Numbered from the stretch's first letter, positions 1-8,463 are shown. The stretch: DNA of 64,000 nt from Neobacillus bataviensis (GCF_019969725.1 NZ_JAHXYW010000001.1:620001-684000); one strand, 5' to 3'. Notes: a model not told the origin generated them from the letters alone. Translations and numbers: made by a program.

Positions 1-490
1 TAGCCAATGCTTGCGAAAATGAAACGGCAGCTCCCTTTGAAGCGATATAAGCATTTAAGCCGGGCCGAGGCCTCACCATGGAAATAGAAGCGATATTAAC
101 AATCACTCCACCACCATTGTTTTTCATATAAGGTACCGCAGCACGGCAAGTTAAAAAGGGGGCTGTAGCGTTTACACTCATAATCTTCTCCCAATCTGCT
201 AAGCTCACTTCTTCAATCGGTGTTGCTGGCTGGGCGATTCCTGCAATATTAACAAGACCGTCGATCCGCTCAAATTTCTTAAATGCAGCTGAAAAAACAT
301 TCGCAACTTCCTCTTCCTTTGTTAAATCCGCAGCAATCGGCAGTAGTTGATCGCTTTCCTCTACTCCATCCACATTTAGATCAACAGCTACCACTAAAGC
401 TCCTTCTTCTAAAAATCGTTTAACCGTTTCTTTCCCCATTCCGCCCTGTGCACCTGTAACAACAAACACTTCATTTTCTAATCTCAACAT
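1..490 (-). CDS. SDR-family oxidoreductase (3' end cut by window)
   Basis: NAD(P)-dependent short-chain dehydrogenase, about 163 residues visible. The N-terminal Rossmann glycine motif reads VTGAQGGMGKE (near residue 11), followed by an NIAG motif and the active-site YIASK (YxxxK). The C-terminal part lies beyond the window. The ATG overlaps the TAA of the upstream dehydrogenase gene by one base (TAATG), so the two are probably translationally coupled and act in one pathway, likely oxidation of a hydroxy acid or sugar acid. The substrate cannot be told from sequence. Confidence 0.85.
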   Translation of the reverse strand, partial: MLRLENEVFVVTGAQGGMGKETVKRFLEEGALVVAVDLNVDGVEESDQLLPIAADLTKEEEVANVFSAAFKKFERIDGLVNIAGIAQPATPIEEVSLADWEKIMSVNATAPFLTCRAAVPYMKNNGGGVIVNIASISMVRPRPGLNAYIASKGAAVSFSQALA

Positions 491-1572
491 TATCGCCCCT
501 CTTTAACAAATAGTGAGTGTTGTATAGCATCACAAATCGCTGAGCCCAACTCACTGGTCGTTGAATTGCCGCCTAAATCAGGTGTTTGTACTTCTTTTTT
601 TACAAGTACCTTTTCAATTGACTCCAAAATGACTGCCGCTAAGTCCTTTCTACCTAAATGCTCAAGCATCAGTGCTGCCGACCAAATCTGTGCAATCGGA
701 TTAGCGATGCCTTTACCGGCAATATCAGGAGCAGAACCATGGACAGGCTCGAACATGGAAGGGAAATCTCCTTCCGGATTTAAGTTTGCAGATGGGGAAA
801 GCCCAAGCCCACCGACAACCGCGGAGCCTAAATCACTTAATATATCCCCAAACAAATTGGAAGCAACAACTACTTCAAAATCCTCTGGCCTAGAAACAAA
901 ATAGGCTGCTAGAGCATCAATATAATAGCTTTGGAGATTAATAGCCTGAAAATCTTCACCAACCTCATTAACAGCCTCGTCCCATAGTTTCATTGAATGG
1001 ATGATCGCATTAGATTTTGTCGCGCTTGTAACTGTCCTCTTACCATGGTTTTTAGCATATTCAAAAGCAAATCTTGCAACTTTTTTCGTACCTGTTCGTG
1101 TGATAATAGTATTTTGAACAGCAATCTCCTGTTCTGTGCCTGGATACAATCTGCCTCCACTATTTGAGTATTCACCTTCAGCATTTTCCCTGACAATGAC
1201 AAAATCGATATTTTCACCTGTATACCGGCTAGGCACTCCCTTCAATAGTTTAACCGGGCGTAAATTAATGTACTGCTTGAAATTTTTCCGTATTGGCATA
1301 ATTAGCTCCCATACCGTTACATCATCAGGGACCCTTTTATCGCCTATCGCTCCGAATAAAATAGCATCATATTTTTTTAATGTATCGAGAGCGTCATCTG
1401 GCATCATTTTTCCATTCCTAAGATAATACTCACTGTTCCAATCAAATGTATCAATTTCGATTTGAAGTGAAGGGTCCAGCTTTTTGAGCAGTTCAATTAC
1501 TTTTACTGCTTCGTTCACTACCTCCGGGCCGATACCATCCCCGGGGATAACTGCAATCTGATAGTTAGTCAT
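490..1572 (-). CDS. Isocitrate/isopropylmalate-type dehydrogenase, probably D-malate or tartrate dehydrogenase
   Basis: Cytoplasmic NAD-dependent beta-decarboxylating dehydrogenase of about 360 aa, the usual family length. It opens with IAVIPGDGIGPEV and has the substrate loop VIVRENAEGEYSN, then LQSYYIDALAA, SNLFGDILSDLGS and the cofactor region FEPVHGSAPDIAGKG. The ENAEGEYS loop and the closeness of the whole sequence to TtuC/DmlA proteins favour D-malate or tartrate over isopropylmalate; no leucine genes are nearby. An in-frame GTG at 1581 exists, but AGAGGTGG sits 5 nt before the ATG at 1572, which is the better start. It is flanked by a GntR/FadR regulator upstream and an SDR enzyme downstream, so it is probably an inducible catabolic gene. 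Confidence 0.82.
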   Translation of the reverse strand: MTNYQIAVIPGDGIGPEVVNEAVKVIELLKKLDPSLQIEIDTFDWNSEYYLRNGKMMPDDALDTLKKYDAILFGAIGDKRVPDDVTVWELIMPIRKNFKQYINLRPVKLLKGVPSRYTGENIDFVIVRENAEGEYSNSGGRLYPGTEQEIAVQNTIITRTGTKKVARFAFEYAKNHGKRTVTSATKSNAIIHSMKLWDEAVNEVGEDFQAINLQSYYIDALAAYFVSRPEDFEVVVASNLFGDILSDLGSAVVGGLGLSPSANLNPEGDFPSMFEPVHGSAPDIAGKGIANPIAQIWSAALMLEHLGRKDLAAVILESIEKVLVKKEVQTPDLGGNSTTSELGSAICDAIQHSLFVKEGR

Positions 1573-1617
1573 ATTTTCCACCTCTTATTTATTGAAATAA
1601 GATACGATCAAACTTAA

Positions 1618-1632
1618 ATAAAGCGCTTACAA
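1618..1632 (-). promoter_or_regulatory. Possible CcpA cre box upstream of the dehydrogenase
   Basis: On the minus strand the site reads TTGTAAGCGCTTTAT. It fits the CcpA consensus WTGNAANCGNWNNCW at all but one of the defined positions (A where C is expected at position 14). It lies about 45 bp upstream of the dehydrogenase ATG, a plausible place for carbon catabolite repression. One mismatch makes this tentative. Confidence 0.35.
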
Positions 1633-1662
1633 GAGTAGAATGGATTAAGGACATTTCCATAT

Positions 1663-2364
1663 TTAATTTTCAGATTCATCTATTTTTGCTGAAAAAACCT
1701 TTTCTGGTAATTCAAGATGGTTACGCATTATTAAAGAAGCCTTACTGCTATTTCCATTTAAAATTTGAAAATAAATGCTTTCATGCTCCATTAATATCCT
1801 TTCAATAACGCCTGGAACCTGAAAAAATTTGGATATCTCTGAACGATAACTATCAATAAGAAGCGTAGTAATTTTTTGCAATACTTGATTATTTGAAGCT
1901 TTTGCTACAGCAATGTGAAATTCAACATCCCACTTAGCAAAATGTTCATAATCGTTTAAGCTTTCCTTCATACCCTCGATCGTTTTTTCAATTTCTAAAA
2001 GATTGTAATTTGTTCTCCGTTTTGCGGCTAATGAGCTAGTTTCACTCTCAACGATTTGTCTCGCCTCCACTATTTCAAGAAGGTTATTGATATTATGGAA
2101 AATTAATGATGAAAATTCTGGAGCAACAAACGTTCTTTCTTCTGATTTAATTAGGTAAGTACCTTTTCCTTGATGAAAACTTATAATCCCTACTGCAGAT
2201 AATTTAGTTAAAGCTTCTCTAATAACAATTAAGCTGACCTGATACCGGTTTGCCAATTCCTTCTGGGACGGCAATTTATCACCGTATAAATATACTCCGT
2301 TTTCTACATCTTTTAAAAAGACATCAACCACATCATCGACCAGGGATTTACGTTTTAATGCCAT
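1663..2364 (-). CDS. GntR/FadR-family transcriptional regulator (FCD domain)
   Basis: Cytoplasmic repressor of about 233 aa, typical of the FadR subfamily. The N-terminal winged helix contains DKLPSQKELANRYQVS and IREALTKLSAVGII. The C-terminal all-helical FCD ligand domain follows (about residues 85-230), with R-Q-I-V-E early and the WDVEFHIAVAKASNN segment that usually carries metal or ligand contacts. The ATG at 2364 is preceded by AGGGGGTGG; the in-frame GTG at 2373 would lie inside that ribosome site. It stands directly upstream of the malate/tartrate-type dehydrogenase and SDR genes on the same strand, so it probably controls them in response to the organic acid. Two palindromes lie at its own promoter, suggesting autoregulation. 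Confidence 0.85.
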   Translation of the reverse strand: MALKRKSLVDDVVDVFLKDVENGVYLYGDKLPSQKELANRYQVSLIVIREALTKLSAVGIISFHQGKGTYLIKSEERTFVAPEFSSLIFHNINNLLEIVEARQIVESETSSLAAKRRTNYNLLEIEKTIEGMKESLNDYEHFAKWDVEFHIAVAKASNNQVLQKITTLLIDSYRSEISKFFQVPGVIERILMEHESIYFQILNGNSSKASLIMRNHLELPEKVFSAKIDESEN

Positions 2365-2406
2365 GTTTTCCACCCCCTTAACTCTTCATATGATATGATA
2401 ACTTAA

Positions 2407-2435
2407 GTGTATTTTATATACACAATTCAGAATTG
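2407..2435. promoter_or_regulatory. Candidate GntR/FadR operators (two adjacent palindromes)
   Basis: In the 376-bp gap between the GntR gene and the divergent MFS gene, two perfect inverted repeats lie side by side. GTGTAT-n5-ATACAC is at 2407-2423 and CAATTC-A-GAATTG at 2423-2435. They are 43-72 bp upstream of the regulator start, where an autoregulatory operator would be expected. The rest of the gap is AT-rich and shows no gene. Confidence 0.45.
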
Positions 2436-2740
2436 TCAATATATTTAAAATTATTTTATTACTTAAATAATTGATTACTTTGATATAGAAAAGTGTGTTA
2501 AAGTGGTCTGTATTTGTACTTTCTCCAAGAAAAAAGCCCCAAACGGGACTTCATGTATGACTTATTATCCTATTTATGGTGGATAATTCTAGAAACTTCA
2601 TTATTAAAACTTTTCTTTTTGCTATTCAAAACATCAACAAACACTCTTACTTGACTTGGATTATTATGGACACTAAAATTTAACAGATAACAGACTTATA
2701 GGAATAGAAAATTGATATCAGAGGGAAGTGGAATCCTAAA

Positions 2741-4174
2741 ATGAAGCAATACAATACGCGTGCCATTATGGCGTCGCTGCTCATCTGCGGTTTCGTTGGC
2801 ATGTTCAGTGAAACAGCTCTCAACATTGCGATTAGTAATTTAATGGTTGTGTTCCAAATTTCGGCCGCGACCGCACAGTGGTTGACGACAGGATTTCTGC
2901 TTACTCTCGGCATTTTGATGCCGATGACTGGGCTCCTTCTGCAATGGTTTACGACGAGACAATTGTTTATCGGTTCATTAGCGAGCTCGATCGCGGGCAC
3001 ACTTATTGCGGCGCTCGCGTTCAATTTTGAAATGCTTATGATCGCTCGCGTTCTTCAGGCGGGCGGCATGGGCCTGCTGATTCCGCTCATGTTCAATACG
3101 ATCCTTGTCGTCTACCCACCGGAGAAGCGTGGAGCGGCGATGGGTTTTGTCGGACTTGTAATTATGTTCGCACCAGCGATTGGTCCGACAGTAGCAGGTC
3201 TTCTAATTGAATATTTTACATGGCACTACATCTTCTGGCTCTCGCTGCCGTTTTTAATGCTAGGGCTGTTGGTAGGGCTAAAGTATTTGGAAAATGTTAC
3301 GGAAGTCACGAAGCCTCGTATCGATCTACTGTCTGTCGTATTATCAACGATTGGCTTCGGGGGCGTTGTTTTTGGCTTTAGCAAGGCAGGCGAAGGAGTA
3401 GAAAGCTGGACCAGCCCGGTCGTTCTCTCGTCCATCATCATCGGACTTGCGGCACTTGTGTTGTTCACATTAAGGCAGGTGTTTATGCGTGAGCCAATGA
3501 TGGATCTTGGCGTCTTTAAATACCCCATGTATAACGTGGGGCTGCTTATGGTATTGGCATGTATGATGATCATCTTGTCCAGCATGATTATTCTGCCACT
3601 GTTTCTTCAAAACGGGATGAAACTTTCCGCTTTCACTGCTGGGCTTATGCTGTTGCCAGGCAGCGCGCTGAACGGCATCCTTTCGCCGCGCATGGGGCGT
3701 TTGTTCGATAAATATGGACCAAAGTGGCTTGTTATTTCCGGCCTCGCCGTCGTGGCGATCATGTTGTGGTGTCTCTCCAGCATATCGTCCCAATCTTCGA
3801 TTGCATATATTGTCGCCTTGCATATTGGATTAATGGTAGGTATCTCCATGGTCTGGATGCCGGCGCAGACGAACGGCCTGAACCAGCTTCCGCCTGAGCT
3901 TTACCCACACGGTACGGCAGTCATGAACACGCTGCAGCAGGTTGCGGGTGCAATCGGAACAACGATTGCGATCATCATACTAACGAGCGGTATGGATAAG
4001 TATATGCATGAATCCCCTGCTCCAACCAAACCGACCGAGATGGCTAATGCGATGACGCTCGGCTCACAGCACGTGTTCTTGTTCGCCATGATCGTGACGC
4101 TGTTCAGTCTTGTTCTAGCGTTCTTTATCCGCCGTGTCATCGTTAACCATGCTGAAATGAATCCAATGCATTAA
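2741..4174 (+). CDS. MFS drug exporter, DHA2 (EmrB/QacA-like, 14 TM)
   Basis: Integral membrane proton-coupled efflux protein of 477 aa. About 14 hydrophobic segments run the full length. The N-terminal half has the motif-C-like GLVIMFAPAIGPTVAG segment and a motif-A-like stretch near residue 70; FSETALNIAISNLM in TM1 is typical of the DHA2 group. The start has GAGGGAAGTGG upstream. It is monocistronic, with its own strong terminator at 4183-4212. By eye the gene is richer in G+C and uses more GCG/CTC/GGC-type codons than its neighbours, which hints at horizontal acquisition. No dedicated regulator is adjacent on the same strand; the GntR gene is divergent. The substrate is unknown (multidrug or lincomycin-type). 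Confidence 0.83.
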   Translation: MKQYNTRAIMASLLICGFVGMFSETALNIAISNLMVVFQISAATAQWLTTGFLLTLGILMPMTGLLLQWFTTRQLFIGSLASSIAGTLIAALAFNFEMLMIARVLQAGGMGLLIPLMFNTILVVYPPEKRGAAMGFVGLVIMFAPAIGPTVAGLLIEYFTWHYIFWLSLPFLMLGLLVGLKYLENVTEVTKPRIDLLSVVLSTIGFGGVVFGFSKAGEGVESWTSPVVLSSIIIGLAALVLFTLRQVFMREPMMDLGVFKYPMYNVGLLMVLACMMIILSSMIILPLFLQNGMKLSAFTAGLMLLPGSALNGILSPRMGRLFDKYGPKWLVISGLAVVAIMLWCLSSISSQSSIAYIVALHIGLMVGISMVWMPAQTNGLNQLPPELYPHGTAVMNTLQQVAGAIGTTIAIIILTSGMDKYMHESPAPTKPTEMANAMTLGSQHVFLFAMIVTLFSLVLAFFIRRVIVNHAEMNPMH

Positions 4175-4182
4175 TTTTTTCA

Positions 4183-4212
4183 AAGGGAGCCCGCGACGGG
4201 CCCCCTTTTTTT
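4183..4212 (+). terminator. Rho-independent terminator of the MFS gene
   Basis: The stem GGGAGCCCG / CGGGCCCCC with loop CGA is followed by a run of T. It starts 9 bp after the stop codon. Confidence 0.85.
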
Positions 4213-4229
4213 CTTACAGCAGATTAAAC

Positions 4230-5342
4230 TCATAGCATTGCTTTATAAGTATATGATCCTTTATATAGCTGTTCCCACTGTTCATGTAGCCTTTCCGCTG
4301 TCTGATAGTCATCGAAGTCCACTTTTGAATCTGCCTGTAATTTCTCTTTTAAATGGCGGCAGGATTCTTCCCATTCCTCTAAACTTTTAATATCAATAAG
4401 TTTTGCAAACCTTGGTCTCATACTTTCCCAATTAGAAAACATGTTATTACACCATTCAAGCAAATATTCATGGTATTGCTGTTGTTCCTCTATATCCAAC
4501 CATTTATCTAATTCAACCTTAATCTCCTCTTGTAAAGCTTCCGTTACCAAAAAATCTTCATGGAGTTGTTTTTGCTCTTCCAATTCCAAACGTTGATCAG
4601 ACTCGACTTCAATCACTTTTTGATAAGCATTCGATTCTTTGAATAGCTGTTCCCACTGTTCATATAGCCTTTCAGCTGTCTGATAGTCTTCGAAGTCCAC
4701 TGTTATATCTGCATGTAATTTCTCTTTTAAATGGCGGTAGGATTCTTCCCATTCCTCTAAGCTTTTTATATCAAAAAGTGTTGAAAACCTTGGTCTCATA
4801 CTTTCCCAATTAGAGTAAATATTATTACACCATATCAGCAATTCTTCACGGTATTGCTTTTGTTCCTCAGATACCATCCAACTATCTGATTCATCCTCAA
4901 TCTCCTCTTGAATACCTTCTATTTCCCAAAATTCTTCTTCATGGAATTGTTTTTGCTCTTCCAATTCCAAACGTTTATCAGAATTGACTTCAATCTCGTC
5001 TTTATTAGCTTCTGTTTCCAAAAATTCTTCATGGAATTGTTTTTGCCCTTCCAATTCTAAACGATTATCATAATTGACTTCACTCTCTTCTTGATAAGCA
5101 TTTGATTCTTTGAATAGCTGTTCCCACTGTTGATATAGCCTTTCAGCTGACTGATGGTTCCCGACTTCCACTTTTAAATCTGCCAGTAATTTCTCTTTTA
5201 ATTGACGGCAATATCCTTCCCATTCCTCTAAAATTATTATATCAACAAGTTTTGAAAACCTTGGTCTCATACTATTCCAGTAAGAATAAATGTTATTACA
5301 CCCTTCCAGCAAATCTTCACGGTATTGATTTTGTTCTTCCAT
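4230..5342 (-). CDS. Uncharacterised glutamate-rich protein with three ~80-aa internal repeats
   Basis: I do not recognise this 370-aa protein. It has no signal peptide and no membrane segment, so it is probably cytoplasmic. A unit of about 80 residues occurs three times, at about 6-85, 163-242 and 289-366. Its hallmarks are CNN(I/M)(Y/F)S-W-SMRPRF, then LEEWE--(Y/C)R-LKEKL-AD, then AERL--QWEQL-K. The linkers (86-162 and 243-288) contain shorter repeats of the form LELEEQK(Q)-HE-(E)FL(E/V)TEA. Composition is very rich in Glu, Gln and Trp, suggesting helical bundle or coiled-coil modules with conserved Trp/Arg faces. GAGGGG lies 11 nt before the ATG. It stands alone between a terminator and a divergent GNAT gene, so context gives no function. 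A structural or protein-binding scaffold is possible, but that is a guess. Confidence 0.7.
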   Translation of the reverse strand: MEEQNQYREDLLEGCNNIYSYWNSMRPRFSKLVDIIILEEWEGYCRQLKEKLLADLKVEVGNHQSAERLYQQWEQLFKESNAYQEESEVNYDNRLELEGQKQFHEEFLETEANKDEIEVNSDKRLELEEQKQFHEEEFWEIEGIQEEIEDESDSWMVSEEQKQYREELLIWCNNIYSNWESMRPRFSTLFDIKSLEEWEESYRHLKEKLHADITVDFEDYQTAERLYEQWEQLFKESNAYQKVIEVESDQRLELEEQKQLHEDFLVTEALQEEIKVELDKWLDIEEQQQYHEYLLEWCNNMFSNWESMRPRFAKLIDIKSLEEWEESCRHLKEKLQADSKVDFDDYQTAERLHEQWEQLYKGSYTYKAML

Positions 5343-5618
5343 TTTGCTGCATTCCCCTCACAAAGGTTAATTATTTTTTTATTATCCTGAATATAATGAC
5401 ACCAAATTTAAATTAATTTTCCACAATTGTCCTAGGCTTAGGTATTCATGTATATATAAAAACAATATGACGTTACTAATAAATCGGAGAGGGCTATTTC
5501 ACCATTTCTAAAAAGAATTAATCTTAATCAAAATAATTGCTTCTCTAAAACAACATTGTATTCCCTGTCTTCAATATCCTTACGTTATTATATAAGTAGT
5601 ACATGGAGGTGCTTATCA

Positions 5619-6182
5619 TTGATAAACCCATTTGAAAACAATGAAATTCCTATTCTTGAAACAGAACAGTATCTTATAAGAGGTCTAACACTTGAGAATG
5701 CTCCGGCATTATTCGAATTTATAAGCGATGCGGAGACAATGAAATTTGTCACTCCTCACCCTATAAAAACACTTAGAGAAATGGAAAAGAAAATAAAGAA
5801 TCATCTTGCAAACTTTCAAATGGAGAAAGAAATTCCTTGGGTGATCATCGAAAAAAGCAGCTGTGAAGTGATTGGACTGTTTCGACTTCATAAACTCCAC
5901 ATGTGGCATAAAAAAGCAGAAATGGGGGCCTATTTGCACCGAGACTATCACAAAAAAGGCGTTATGACCGAGGTCTTAAAGACCATTTTACCTTTCGTAT
6001 TTAATGAACTTGGACTAAATCGCATTGTCGGAGATTTATTTGCAGAAAATCAAGGTTCAAAAAAGCTTCTTGAAAAATTCGGCTTTCACCAAGACGGAAT
6101 CCTTAGGCAAACAGACTTTGATGGTTCCAAATTTCACGACACCATCGTCTACTCATTATTAAAAAAAGAATTCAACCAATAA
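5619..6182 (+). CDS. GNAT acetyltransferase, RimJ/RimL type
   Basis: Cytoplasmic acetyl-CoA-dependent N-acetyltransferase of about 187 aa, the usual RimJ/RimL size. The start (IPILETEQYLIRGLT), the middle segment (WHKKAEMGAYLHRDYHKKG) and the acetyl-CoA region (NRIVGDLFAENQGSKKLLEKFGF) are typical of the family that modifies N-terminal alanines of ribosomal proteins or small-molecule amines. The open frame extends upstream to 5556, but GGAGGT ends 8 nt before the TTG at 5619, which gives the standard family N-terminus. The gene is alone, divergent from the repeat protein. The substrate is unknown. Confidence 0.8.
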   Translation: MINPFENNEIPILETEQYLIRGLTLENAPALFEFISDAETMKFVTPHPIKTLREMEKKIKNHLANFQMEKEIPWVIIEKSSCEVIGLFRLHKLHMWHKKAEMGAYLHRDYHKKGVMTEVLKTILPFVFNELGLNRIVGDLFAENQGSKKLLEKFGFHQDGILRQTDFDGSKFHDTIVYSLLKKEFNQ

Positions 6183-6212
6183 GCCTAGTGGGAGGTTCTT
6201 TTGGCTTTTTTT
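6181..6212 (+). terminator. Weak terminator after the GNAT gene
   Basis: A short stem AAGCC / GGCTT with a 17-nt loop is followed by TTTTTT, directly at the stop codon of the acetyltransferase. The short stem keeps confidence low. Confidence 0.4.
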
Positions 6213-6517
6213 ACTAGTAAAGAAGTAGAACGAACTCGCTCCGCAATGATAGAAAAATAGTAAGTAATTTCCTTATTTGGGTCATGTTTTTTATATAATC
6301 TATTGTTAAAAGATTACATAAAAAAATTTACTATTTTTCCATAAAAAAAACGCTTATAGCAGCTGTAAATTATCTTATTTTCCCAAGGCACTTCTCCTAT
6401 CCATATTAATTTCCCATTACATATTTTTCATTTATTTATCATTTACTATTAAACTACATAAACCGACCTGTATATTTCGAAAATTTTGTTGAGGAGTATC
6501 ACAAAAGGGGGAAATTA

Positions 6518-6745
6518 TGAAAAATACCGATCAATAAAAGCATATTGAACAGATTGGGGGAATAGACAATTAATTCTGAAGAAAAGTTAGAAGAATTAGT
6601 GGATTACATTGCCGTTTTGAAAGATTACTATTTGACTGTTTTATCACAGGAAAAGGAGGATTATAACAAAGCGTTTATTAAAGGTAAGTTAAATGTATTA
6701 GATGATATTAGAAAAAGACTAAAAAAATTGGATATAACAAAATAG
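6518..6745 (+). pseudogene. Decayed small gene (about 75 codons, stop plus frameshift)
   Basis: An AAAGGGGGAAATT ribosome site precedes ATG at 6518, but the frame hits TAA after six codons (MKNTDQ). It continues as KHIEQIGGIDN and then shifts to the frame starting at 6569. That frame runs 58 codons to TAG at 6743-6745, containing EEKLEELVDYI, LSQEKEDYNKAF and DDIRKRLKKLD. The last part alone lacks a normal start codon (it opens ACA ATT AAT after TAG). It looks like a small helical protein gene broken by a nonsense mutation and a frameshift. A sequencing error is possible. A terminator follows at 6771-6806. The 6213-6517 stretch is AT-rich and shows no gene. Confidence 0.4.
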
Positions 6746-6770
6746 ATATTTACGAAAATAAGTTTTAACG

Positions 6771-6806
6771 AAAACCTTCTCAATTAGAATTAGAGGGTTC
6801 TTTTTT
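6771..6806 (+). terminator. Terminator after the decayed small gene
   Basis: The stem AACCTTCT / AGAGGGTT (one G-U pair, 11-nt loop) is followed by CTTTTTT. It is in the right place to end transcription of the small reading frame at 6518-6745. Confidence 0.6.
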
Positions 6807-6834
6807 GAGGTGCTTATCTGGATATTTACATAGC

Positions 6835-6880
6835 AAAGAAAAAAGAGCTCTACCACCATAAAATTGGAAGAGCTCTTTTA
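6835..6880 (-). terminator. Terminator at the end of the cobalamin operon
   Basis: The inverted repeat AAAAGAGCTC (6841-6850) / GAGCTCTTTT (6870-6879) has, on the minus strand, a T-run at its 3' side. It lies immediately after the stop codon of the Ni/Co transporter, the last gene of the cobalamin gene string. It may also work in the plus direction. Confidence 0.75.
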
Positions 6881-6881
6881 G

Positions 6882-7682
6882 TTAATTCGTAGTATTTATT
6901 TCATGTTTTTGACTCTTAGAGTAAAAGCTTATAAAGATAAATGAAGCGAGTAAGAAGAGGAAAAGAATGACTCCCACAATTTCGAAATCAATTTCTGCCC
7001 AAGGATTAAAGAACGTAAATGCCAGATAGAAGGAAACCCCGTAGGCCAAGACGACAATCACCCAACCCATTAGTCTTGAGGCAGCTTGACCGATTTTGCT
7101 GGACTGGTTCACCATTTTATAGATAATCAACGAATCAATTGTATCTGTAATCATCATGCCAAACATAAAAACTAGCCCTAAAAATAAAGGAGTATATTTA
7201 CCTGCATTTCCTGCCGCCAAAGACCATACAGCCGTTTGACTTACTGTCTCGGCAGCCAAGGCAAACAAAGCGCCTACTAAAATAATAAGAAATGGATTTG
7301 TAGTCCCCTTTGCAATTTTTGGAATAAACTTTCCCTTTAGTCCGCTCAGTTGAAACTCTTCGTGATTGTTTCTAGTGCGTAACAGATTATACGTATTTAA
7401 CGTTCCAATAAGGAATAAAGAAATAATCGAAACCCATGATGCAATATTATCAAAATAAGCTGGGAATGAGAAATTCTCTATCACCATTCCTAAAATACCT
7501 GCTGTTAATGCTACCATTCCCCCGTGACCCAATGAAAATAACGTCCCCACCCAACGTGCAAACGAACTGCCCATTCGCCAATTATAACGGGTTTGTCCAT
7601 CAATAAAGGCAAGATGATCCGCATCCAATCCATGTCGAAGCCCCAATACAAAAACAAGTAAAAACAGTGATACTGCTTCCAT
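6882..7682 (-). CDS. NiCoT-family nickel/cobalt transporter
   Basis: Membrane permease of 266 aa for Ni2+/Co2+ uptake (HoxN/HupN/NixA type). The family signature in TM2 is clear: RHGLDADHLAFIDGQTR at about residues 16-32 (HxxDADH). A second conserved LFSLGHGG follows near residue 50, then about six more hydrophobic segments. At 266 aa it is shorter than classic NixA/HoxN (about 330-350). GGGAGG lies 9 nt before the ATG. It is the last gene behind bluB in the cobalamin string and is followed by a terminator. This placement argues that it imports the cobalt inserted by CbiX. Regulation would follow the upstream cobalamin riboswitch if the whole string is one transcript. Confidence 0.85.
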   Translation of the reverse strand: MEAVSLFLLVFVLGLRHGLDADHLAFIDGQTRYNWRMGSSFARWVGTLFSLGHGGMVALTAGILGMVIENFSFPAYFDNIASWVSIISLFLIGTLNTYNLLRTRNNHEEFQLSGLKGKFIPKIAKGTTNPFLIILVGALFALAAETVSQTAVWSLAAGNAGKYTPLFLGLVFMFGMMITDTIDSLIIYKMVNQSSKIGQAASRLMGWVIVVLAYGVSFYLAFTFFNPWAEIDFEIVGVILFLFLLASFIFISFYSKSQKHEINTTN

Positions 7683-7755
7683 TTAATAATTCCTCCCTTT
7701 TATAAACAGTTGGAACATAAAAAATCAATCTCTTGGGATGATGATTACAGACACC

Positions 7756-8415
7756 CTAGATTCGATCGATTTTTTCCTGATTCCCCCATTCCTCAAAAAA
7801 TATTAGATTCCGAAGAGTTCTTCTTTTCTCCCAATTCGCTTCCTCTAGAATGGGAGCGGATGGATATTCATTGGTGTATCCAATCGAAATTAAGGCGACT
7901 GGATCAATATGAGGCGGAATCTGCAAGATATCCCTGACATCATTTTTCTTATAAAAACTTACCCAGCCCATCGCTAACCCCTCTGCAAATGTCGTAAGCC
8001 ACATGTTTTGGATCGCACAGGCTACCGAAAGAATATCCGTTTCCGGTATCGAGTTTCTTCCTAATACATGGGAGCCCCCACGTGTAGAATCACAGGTGAC
8101 ACAAATGGTTAACGGTGCCTGTTTGATGCCCTCAACTTTCAGTTCTAAAAATTTTGTTTTTCGTTCATCCTCATAGTGGATGGCCAATGCTTTTCGTTCC
8201 TTTTCTGCCGCCCAGGCCAACCGTTCTTTTATTTCGTCTGAAGAAACGATTATAAAATTCCAGGGCTGCATAAACCCTACGGATGGCGCATGATGGGCCG
8301 CTTGAAGAACTCGTTGAATCACCTCAGGGCTTACCGGATCTGGGAGAAAAGTGCGGACATCTCTCCTTTTATAAATGACATCGTAAATCACTTCTCGTTC
8401 CTCTTGACTAAACAT
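7756..8415 (-). CDS. bluB: 5,6-dimethylbenzimidazole synthase BluB
   Basis: Oxygen-dependent cannibalisation of reduced FMN to 5,6-dimethylbenzimidazole (DMB), the lower ligand of cobalamin. 219 aa, nitroreductase fold. BluB-specific features are RRDVRTF near the start, HHAPSVGFMQPWNF (flavin site), CDSTRGGSHVLGR and GLAMGWVSFY. AAAAGGGGG precedes the ATG. It sits between pduX and the Ni/Co transporter, in an operon that also carries cobT, which activates DMB. An O2-requiring step beside an anaerobic-type corrin pathway is known in aerobic bacilli and implies DMB-cobalamin production in air. Confidence 0.92.
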   Translation of the reverse strand: MFSQEEREVIYDVIYKRRDVRTFLPDPVSPEVIQRVLQAAHHAPSVGFMQPWNFIIVSSDEIKERLAWAAEKERKALAIHYEDERKTKFLELKVEGIKQAPLTICVTCDSTRGGSHVLGRNSIPETDILSVACAIQNMWLTTFAEGLAMGWVSFYKKNDVRDILQIPPHIDPVALISIGYTNEYPSAPILEEANWEKRRTLRNLIFFEEWGNQEKIDRI

Positions 8416-8463
8416 GTTAACCCCCTTTTGAAGTCAAACTTTGAGAATCTTTCAAATCATTTT

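Noticed and set aside
2525..2552. Hairpin AAGCCC / GGGACTT as a terminator
   Set aside because: The stem has a bulge, there is no T-run in a useful direction, and it lies upstream of both flanking genes.
7683..7755. Second cobalamin riboswitch before the Ni/Co transporter
   Set aside because: The 73-bp gap is too short and lacks the B12 box.
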